Assembly: GCA_026260175.1 (NCBI GenBank) | Contig: JAKCWW010003124.1 | Location: 1-50,120 of the forward strand | DNA from: Reticulitermes lucifugus | Taxonomy: Eukaryota > Arthropoda > Insecta > Blattodea > Rhinotermitidae | Direction: 5' to 3' | Length of the DNA stretch: 50,120 nt | Shown: positions 42,076 to 50,120 of the stretch, piece by piece | Layout of the letters: each line of letters opens with the position of its first letter | How positions within the stretch are numbered: position 1 is the first letter of the stretch | Translations under genes and position numbers: made by a program | The notes under the pieces: model-generated | Told to the model about the DNA's origin: nothing | The model's input: the letters and a program-made list of their open reading frames with translations, nothing else | The model's database searches: none

Positions 42076-44454
42076 AGAACGTAATGTTACGTAAACACCA
42101 TCATCCGAATTCTACTTCTTCGGTTGGAAGGAATTTAATATGTCTGAGTGAGATGTGGTTGGCATCGGAAATTACACTCCTTGACCTTTCACACCACCAT
42201 TCTTCGTCTGTACTCCCCATCCCGACATCATTTTTACGTACACGTTACGGTGAAGGATGGTGGAGAATATTCAAGGCACATGCACCATCTCGTCCCTTAT
42301 ATGACCCTTATCTAGATGATGTACATTTGTCATTGTGGTGCGGATCCCTGTCTGGACTTGGCAGATTTTAATAGCGTCTCTCAGTACAGTCCACAAGCTT
42401 TGAGTTTATAAAAACTTGGTTATTATTTTTATTTTTTTCTTAAGAAAGTGAAATCACTGCTGACTAAAACACTCTCTCACTAATTTCACAGTATTACAAC
42501 CGTGCATTTTGTTTGAATCAATAGTGCATTTCGTCGGTTTTTTATTGACTCTCTCACTAAATATGTAGGACAGCCCTGCAGGGAGTTTATTGTCAGTTAG
42601 CTGTTTAAGAGGTTTACAGCAGGTTATGAAATCCTAATCTTCGTTATGGTTCGGAAGGGAATGTTACTTTTTCTCAACCTCAGCCATCCACAATCTCATA
42701 AATTATTCCTTTATGTCAATTTTAATATTACCTCCACACGTAACGAATAATAGGCTCAAATGGTAATTATTTTACTTTCGATTTGGGAGGTGCCTCTTTC
42801 GAACCTCTAATGAAATATCGTATATAATGTTTGAAGTTTTGCCTTTTCCTCTTTCTTTCCGGGAAAATGTCTAGATATTACCTTAAATTAAGCCATAACG
42901 TTTTTCTTTCCAGTTTATTCCATACGCTATAGCGTCTGAGTTACTTACAGCGTCGTTAAATAAACTACGAACAAATAAAAGACGTCTAGATCTCCCATGT
43001 TGTCTCTTCCCTTAAAGTTTCCAAATAAAAATTTACATGCATTCTACACCTCTCCATGTTTACAAATAGACCCAAATCCTCTGTGTTCCCTTCTATATAA
43101 TATATCATACTTCAACTTTGTATTTTTTGTGGTAACAATTTGCATAATAAATGTGGCGTGGATAGAACTAATTTTGTTAATTTAGTTTTAAGCAATTTTA
43201 AACAAATGGAGCTTTGACGTTTCGTAGAAGAAATAGAGTGCCGATTATGTTATGTAAAGCAGTACGTTACATGACGTTGTAGACATTTGCTGCTTGTCCT
43301 CCTATTGCAAAGAGGAGAGCTAAAGATTAAAATTTAACTTATTTAACAGTACGTATGTTGCAGATGTTTACATGTGGTAAGAGGGAATATTTAGTTTTTA
43401 TTTTCACAAACATTGAGCAATTAAGTGTCAAATTTTCCCTACGTGAATTAAAAATTGGGAGCGTACAGCGACACTCAAGCAACTGGCTCGTAATTTTCCG
43501 AAGAAGAAATGAGAACTTCCACATAAATGACCATTACTTAAAAAAAACGTAATATTCTCCTTATAAAGAAGGGGAGAAGAGGTCTAGCTCTACCCTGTCG
43601 TAACTTCAACGCTATAGGGAAGGAGGTGGACAATTACATATACGCTGCATTTCAGTTCAGCTTGTAGGCGTAATGTGTGACAGTACGAATTTTCGAAAGT
43701 ACTTGTTTCATTCAAATTTTGTTTTGGAATTTCTTTGCTTAGGCCTACATTCGTTCATTTCTTCCTTAGACTCAGAAAGAAAAACCAGTTTAACAAGAAA
43801 CTTCACTTCATACCAGCCCAATGACAAAGATATCAGAGAAAAAACCCGAAGGAAATGTCCCGAATAGTCACGCATCTTTTAGAAGCCAACTGAAGATTTT
43901 GCTGTTAACTCTTATTCTGTTCTGTGGCAACGAAATCTGAATGGCTGTCATGGTGAATTCTTTCAGCTGGTTTAGTTCTTTTTTGAATAATGTTATATTC
44001 TGACACTAATGGAACTTCCCATGCAAATTGAATCATTTTGCACCGAGCACCGCGGTGACATGGTGAATGTGGCTGCATGTTTAGTACATGAGACAGGACA
44101 TTCACGCAAATCGAATCATATCCTTTTCCGTACTTCCACTCGAGTATCAGATCGCCTCACTTCGAATAACACCAAAAGCTGTGTTAACAAATTGTTACAA
44201 TCTTCTTTATCGCCTCCTATAAGCATTTCACATCAAATATCTGAACATTGTGTACAAATATAAGAATCCTTCATTAATTAAATCCCTTATTCTGTATACA
44301 ATTCAACAAAAGTAGGGTCGAAGAAAAGACTATCTGAACAGTTATAAAAATAACCCGTATACACTATCTCAGTATGCTCCCAGAAAATCGTGATTAATCA
44401 GTAGATAAATGTGCCTACGTTTCTAAGATCTGTGCCGTGAAGACAAAACTCCTC
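42076..44454. other. Unannotated DNA with one moderately GC-balanced ORF
   Basis: A 95-codon plus frame (42084-42371) has a less AT-biased composition than its surroundings, but no domain I recognise, no ORF extension and no splice context that I can verify. Other frames (43339-43552 on both strands, 44009-44263) look like chance. No repeats were recognised. Confidence 0.4.
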
Positions 44455-45105
44455 TACTTCGTTACTAGACAGAGGCAAGCAGTTATTTTCACACTTCAGT
44501 ACGACATAGAACTGAGAAGGCGCGTTTGTAATTCAGTAATACAGAGAACTATTTCTTTTCTCACTTTGACACTAGACAGTACTGAGTTGTGAGATGTACA
44601 CTTTGGTACTAGGCAGAAAAAAGTATTTAGATTTACACTTTGGTACTCAACAAAAAGAATGGCCTGGTTTACACTTCAGTACCAGAGAGAACTAACGAAA
44701 TATTTCCACATGTCAGTACTAGATAGAACTACCTAGTTTTATCCACGGTTTGGTACAATCCAGAATTGGTAGTCATGTTTACACTTCACTACTAGGGATA
44801 ACGGATTATTTCTCTCTTTGTTACTAAACAGAACTGAATTGTGAGGTTTATACTTCAGCACTAGACAGAAATCAGTAACTGGATTTACACTGCATAAATA
44901 GACAGAACTGTCTTTAGGTTCACACTGTGGTGCTACGAAGTACTGAATTATCAGCTGTAAACCCGCCGTAGAGAGCATATAGTAATTACGTTTACACGTC
45001 GGAGCAGGACAGAACTTAGGGGTAAGGACGATAGAGACAGAATTGATCAGCCAGGTTTGTATTTCAGTACTAGATGGAACTGAGTTGTCATCTTTATAAT
45101 TTACC
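44455..45105. repeat. Diverged minisatellite, about 36-bp unit, about 16 copies
   Basis: A unit of the type CACTTYRGTACTAGACAGAA plus CTGARTTGTGAGGTTTA recurs at intervals of roughly 33-39 bp. Starts lie near 44492, 44531, 44563, 44599, 44636, 44672, 44707, 44743, 44782, 44816, 44851, 44888 and 44921, then less regularly to about 45100. Substitutions are frequent, so the array is old. The 125-codon minus frame (44739-45116) lies inside it and is a by-product. Confidence 0.88.
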
Positions 45106-48085
45106 GTCTTATACATCAGGAAAGAAAGTCCTCAGGGTCCGTCTGCATGTAGGTACGTTGTATTAAAATAAAACTCTACATATGATAGGTATCCAGTCTT
45201 TATAAAGCAGACTGTACTCGACAGACGTGACGTCTTATGCTTTATTTCTTTATTTAGCCTTATTAACATTCGCGTTATCAAAATCCGATATTTACAGGAA
45301 ATTAAAGCCTGACTTTATTAGTGTCTGTAATACTGTTCTTTAATTTATGCACCTCGAGGAAGAAAATTTATGACTCTACTACTCAGGTTTTCAATTAATC
45401 GCTGAGATCAACTGGCATATGAATTTATCTCTGTATATTCCTCATTTCCGTCTAGAAATACGTCAAAATACGTAGCAAGCATTTCTTTCCCCGTTTCCAT
45501 GTCGTAATAAGAAATAAACCATAATTCTTAGTCTACAATTACAAGTAGTAAAATTACGACTTTGAAACAAACCGTAGTTGTTTTTCTTTCGATATCAGAG
45601 TTTTTGCATACGAGAAAAGTTACAACACACAATAGAACAGCTCACTTAATTACACGTGACGACAGAGCTCTCAAATGCCTTTAACGCTATGCTTGTTTAT
45701 TACTCTTTACATAACTGAAAGAAGTATGGCCCTTCTTATGAATCTCGCAGTATCTGTGCGTTTTATGTAGTATTAAGGTCATTACCTCATTTAAATCGGC
45801 CCACCACTTCAGCCCATTCTGGTTGAGCTGATCCAATCCAAATCATCACGCCCTATTTCTGCCACAATCAATGTCTGCTCAGTTTACATGTGTTACAAAG
45901 GCCCCATTCACAATCTTGTCAAAGAAACTTATAGATTATTATTATTATTATTAGTAGTAGTAGTAGTAGTAGTAGTACCTGTAATTTTCATGTTTCTCTA
46001 ATATCTTCAGTACATGTTTCTCATATTTTATCCTGCTATCGCTCTGCAGAAATATGTATATTTTTCATCTCATTTTTGCTTTCGTTTAACTTCAGCATAC
46101 AGCATTTGGATCCATATAAAATACATAAGGTTGTTAATTAAAAATGTTTTAGCGATGCTTTGTTTCGGAATTCTTTTTGGTATTGTACCTTATAAGTCTT
46201 ACATAAATATTAAAATTTATTAAATTTTACATATTAATATCTTTGTTTCTCTCAAGTCTATATCACAAAATAAATAAATGGGATGAGTCAGATTTTAAGT
46301 ATTATCACTCAGCAACGGTGAACACAACGTAAAATTTAAGTATTATGTTAAGAAAATTATTCTTCTGTCTTGCATTTTATTTTCCTCTCAATGTAACTAT
46401 GTCTCCTTTTTTTAGAGGTGGAAATTTCCATGCTTTATTGATGAAATATTTTAAGTAATATACTGCCACGTCTATAGAAAGTAAATATGATCTTCAAAAA
46501 ATTATTTGATATTTACACTAATATTACTCATTTCTTGAAACATAGAGTACCTTTGCATGCAGCGAAATTTTGAACAAATTGGGATGTTGCGGGTATATGT
46601 TGGTAGTTGACAGCCTGTGATATTTCAAAAATAAAAAAGTATTTTTGACATTGGATAAGACATTTATTTACCTTTCTCGACTGCAGGTATGAAAATATCT
46701 TAAAACGTGTATCTTTTAAACTCTGAAGTTTATTTAAATGTTTATAAAAATTTAGTTTATATCTCACAGAAAACACTGCGTCTCTAATAGAATGACGAAA
46801 TGTTTAATGGTGTTAGAAAAATGATAGCCCGTTTTCCAAGACGAAACTAACGCTTAACTTCTAATATTAAATTTACTAGTATATTTAAGCCTAGTAAAAC
46901 CACTGGGCTCTAAAAGGCATTTCTTCCCAGTACGGTAGATCTGGTGTAGTTATTTGGCACCCTGAACAAACTTGCTTCCATGTGCAGCAGATTTTTTACA
47001 GTCACTTCGCACCATGCACGAAATAATTTCCCGTCACGAAAATCAAATCAAGACAACAGGCACTATTATTGCTCTACTCCACATGAAAGCGGCACTTCTT
47101 ATATAGCACATCACGTGTTTTTGTAATGAAATAGAGCGTGCCACGACAAAGTTATAATGAACATGCCACTGTGGGAGGCAGAATTAAAACAGCTTTAGTT
47201 CCGTGTTCCTGTCGCACTGCTAATATAGATACGTTTTTTTTCTATTTGCATCGTAACTGAGAAAAGTTCTTCATAAACAGCGGATGAGTTTCCTTCATGA
47301 AGGATTCAGATCTAATTAAATTCTGGACTTATACAAAGTTCTTTCATTTCAGATTAAACTAGTCGCATACTTTAGTGGTCCTACATTCGCATCTTTCATC
47401 TTTCTGTCAAACTTGTTGAAGAAATAAAAAGGTTACATCTGAGGTTATCAGAAGGAGTCCTATGGATAACGAACATGATGGCTGTCAAGGTTATACTGTT
47501 GTGTTCTCCTCCATGTACCTCTGACCCATGCCAAACGGCCAAAAACTCTTGTAGTTAGCTAAAGTTATCATGTTTCATTAACATTATTCGTGTAAATATA
47601 ATGGCTGCATAAGGGCGGGGGGAAATATGGTGTAGGCCTATACGGTAAGTACACTGAAGGCGGTGTCAAACTGCACGAGAGGACTGTGGTTGTGGCCAGT
47701 CTGCAGGAATTCTTTCTGTGGCCTCGGTATAGTCTTTGGTCAACATTTTGTTTAATTTACGAAATTTGCAAAATGAACTTTTTTCATTCAGACAGTAGGC
47801 TTACCTTCCATTTTCACTTGAAGAAAAAGTTGTGATAAAATGCTATAAAAAGAAATTGCTAACCCAACAACGACTAGTGTACGAGTTCAATATCAAATTT
47901 AATCAAAATACGTTCGGAAATTTCGGGAATAAAATAAGCGTACCGACGAATAGACTTGATTGTGTTTCAACTTCGTGTGATATGTGCTGTACAAAGACAG
48001 GCACAGCACATAAGAACACTTGAATTACTGTTCAGACATATGTCATGTGTTGCGTAAGGAAAGTGAAAACCTGTTGATCTGGTTT
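45106..48085. other. Unannotated AT-rich DNA with a compound microsatellite
   Basis: (ATT)n at 45935-45952 passes directly into (AGT)n at 45953-45977. Open frames are at most 82 codons (46528-46776, -), all unrecognised. TAGGCCTA occurs near 47634. No SINE, LINE or fold-back copy was noticed. Confidence 0.45.
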
Positions 48086-48355
48086 AGGTTTCCAGGAGTT
48101 TGAGGCTCCCAGATTTCAAGAGAATCGGCACATGAAGGTGGTAAGGTTGTCAGCCCTACGCAACGGCCCCTTTCACCCCTCCCCCCCCCCAGGAAATACT
48201 CCTGGTACTCATTTCTTTAGAGGCTGAGTCGACCCCAGGGCCATAGTGCGACCGAAAGGTTTATGTCAATGAAAAATTCCAGTGACACCATCGGTAATCG
48301 AACCCGCAACGTTCCGACTTGTAGCGCAGTGCCTCAACCAACTGCGCCACCGCGT
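48086..48355 (-). mobile_element. SINE family B (copy 4)
   Basis: The minus strand has an A box TGGCGCAGTTGG (plus 48338-48349) and a B box GGGTTCGATTACC (plus 48293-48305). The body closely matches copy 3. A cytosine run (10 or more C, from 48181) has expanded where other copies have CTCCCAGG. The tail at the left end is lost after CTGGGAGCCTC...TGGAAACC. Confidence 0.87.
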
Positions 48356-50043
48356 GCCATCCGTCAATGATACATAGTCATGTTTCATTCCTTTATCACT
48401 GGCGCTATATAATCTTCGCAATTGACAACACCCGTTAAATAAAATACTTCTCTCTTCCCCAGTTTTGTTATCTAGAAAATCGAAGCTCTTTGCCGTGTTT
48501 TAAGCTTACCAAAGTACTAAAATTTCTACGGGATCTTTAAACCCCTACAATCAAATTTGAATGAATTAAAATAAATTTTCTTTTTTCAAGATAAAAATAT
48601 GATGGGCCTCTAAAAGTATAAAATTATTATAGTATGTTTTAACATAAATAGTTGGATTATCTCTTTCTTGTACGTAGCAGTAGTAGTAGTAATCGCATTC
48701 AGGACTATAAAAGTACTTACATATGACACACAGCCTCCAACTCTTCTTACTTTCATTGTGCTTGAGATTTTTCACAACACAGTTCTTACTGATTTTTTGC
48801 ATGATATTCGTAACATAAAAGTACACAGGACTGGAAATATTCTACCTGTCACAGATATTATCTAAATTTAGAAGAAGTTGGAATTCAGCGTGTAATGGGT
48901 GGGCGATCCAATACTGAATCCCTCGAACAAGGCAGAAAATGTTACATTATCTCCACGAAAGCTTAGAGCTGATAAATCATCCGTAAGTTTATCGCAGCGT
49001 TCATTCGCAAAATGCCGTAAAAGAGGTGTCGTTTTTCCTGTGATATATTATCGGTTATATATCAATCGCAGTGTCGCAGACGATAATTCTAAGAAATCTT
49101 TCACAGTTTTATATGAAACACACATTTATGGGTTACTTCTTTTTCCGTTTATTAGTGCTTGTGTTCCGAGTTTATCCCTCAGCTAGAGTTTGCAGATGCA
49201 ACACAGCGACGTTTTTACGGCATTCTGACATCGTTGTGAACATAAAGATAATAAATTACCAGACCTCAAATCCGGACCAAGTTGCCTATAGGTACTACCC
49301 GTAAACACTCTATACATTAACGTGGGACAATAACAGGCCTTCCTCCTTCCTTTTCTCCATAAAGTCCCCACTTGTCGTAAACATTATTATCTTTCGGGCT
49401 TAAACATCCTATCGATTATGCCAACAGTAAAGCTTGTTGTGGTAAACCTGAAATGTTTTTTCGACACGGTTTAACGTTGCAAAAGATTTGAATCTTCAGC
49501 AACGCAAATGTGAGAGACTTAAACGTCGCAAATTGTGTTACGTTTTTATTAGTATTTGCGTGAATTATGAAAATCAACATAGCTGTAGCATTTCCTTGAA
49601 GATAGCAAAATGTCAAAGGAAATGCAGCAACCAATTCTGTAATGTGCAGGTATAAACGTGCTCTTAAAAAGCTACAAATAATTTTGCCTTTTTCTTTAAG
49701 TATTCATCATACTGGAGGTTTCATATAAAAAGTCTTACATCTGAACAGAAGAGGCTAATAAGGACATTGTTATGAATATTCGGGTTTCATACAAGGCAAT
49801 GGATTTCATGGGCAGCTTCACGACCATTAGCTTCTCGAGAATAACTCTCATTTAGGGATTTAAGTTATAACTGAATTAAGTCTATCTTTATGTTAGAAAC
49901 AATTTTCCGGTGTCAATATCCATATCTGATACGTTCAATTTGGAGGCAGTAAGTTCCTCGGAAACGTTAGCCCCTGTCTATCAGGCTACACGGCATCACA
50001 TACAAGAAATCCTTAATACCCGTAACCTATTAATTTCCATTTT
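48356..50043. other. Unannotated AT-rich DNA
   Basis: A short (AGT)n run is at 48675-48692. Overlapping frames of 95 codons (48899-49186, +) and 86 codons (48566-48826, -) have no recognisable domain. Confidence 0.45.
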
Positions 50044-50120
50044 TATTCCATGGTTCAACAGCCCCTAGGGGGCCTAGGCCGCCTCATTTTTCGAGGCTTC
50101 ACGATCACACTTTAGACACA
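50044..50120 (-). mobile_element. SINE family A (copy 2), cut by the window edge
   Basis: TTCCATGGTTCAACAGCCCC, a GGGGGCC hairpin side, CCGCCTCATTTTTCGAGGC and TTCACGATCACACT match 1982-2055 block by block in the same orientation. The tRNA-like head would lie beyond the right edge. Confidence 0.75.

Noticed and set aside
42084..42371. 95-codon ORF of balanced composition
   Set aside because: It could be an exon, but I recognise no domain and cannot establish splice sites. Transcript data would decide.
44739..45116. 125-codon minus-strand ORF
   Set aside because: It lies in the 36-bp minisatellite, so the open frame is a by-product of the repeat.

Overview
The window looks like intergenic or intronic DNA from a large, repeat-rich animal genome, most likely a polyneopteran insect (cockroach/termite or stick-insect type). 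The grounds are AT-rich sequence with no bacterial-style gene packing, several tRNA-derived SINE families, decayed non-LTR retrotransposon coding pieces, fold-back elements and microsatellites. The lineage is inferred from the look of the repeats and was not tested by search. I see no host gene that I can support. The longest open frames (163, 128, 125 and 120 codons) lack recognisable domains, and several lie inside repeats.

Mobile-element layout: SINE family A lies at about 2.0 kb and again cut by the right window edge. Family B is at 7.3, 13.9, 28.3 and 48.1 kb, and family C at 4.9, 8.8, 9.1, 26.0, 27.5 and 31.9 kb. Family D is at 20.8, 29.2, 30.1 and 32.4 kb. B and C share a CTTTACCTTTA-like 3' tail, which suggests one LINE partner mobilised both. 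Three LINE coding remnants are visible: a C-terminal piece at 12.0-12.5 kb (+), a different C-terminal piece at 15.5-15.9 kb (-), and an endonuclease/RT linker piece at 26.0-26.4 kb (+).

The most interesting content is a set of fold-back elements at 8.1, 8.4, 34.7, 38.4 and 41.1 kb, plus several solo fragments. Most of them centre on a motif resembling a small type I hammerhead ribozyme: CTGANGA, a short stem II usually written TGG...CC, GAAAC, then GTA or GTC. The sequence around the GAAAC/GTH junction is self-complementary (ACGT, ACATGT or ACATATGT in different families). This fits the stem-III-poor hammerheads known from Penelope-like retroelements, which act as dimers. In the elements at 8.4 and 34.7 kb two such motifs sit head-to-head and point outward into about 90-120 bp inverted arms. 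Two other fold-backs are flanked by 13-bp (exact) and 16-bp (one mismatch) direct repeats, which suits retrotransposition better than a cut-and-paste MITE.

Two diverged tandem arrays stand out: an approximately 36-bp minisatellite of about 16 units at 44.5-45.1 kb, and an 88-91 bp array at 41.7-42.1 kb. The rest is AT-rich unannotated sequence with scattered simple repeats.
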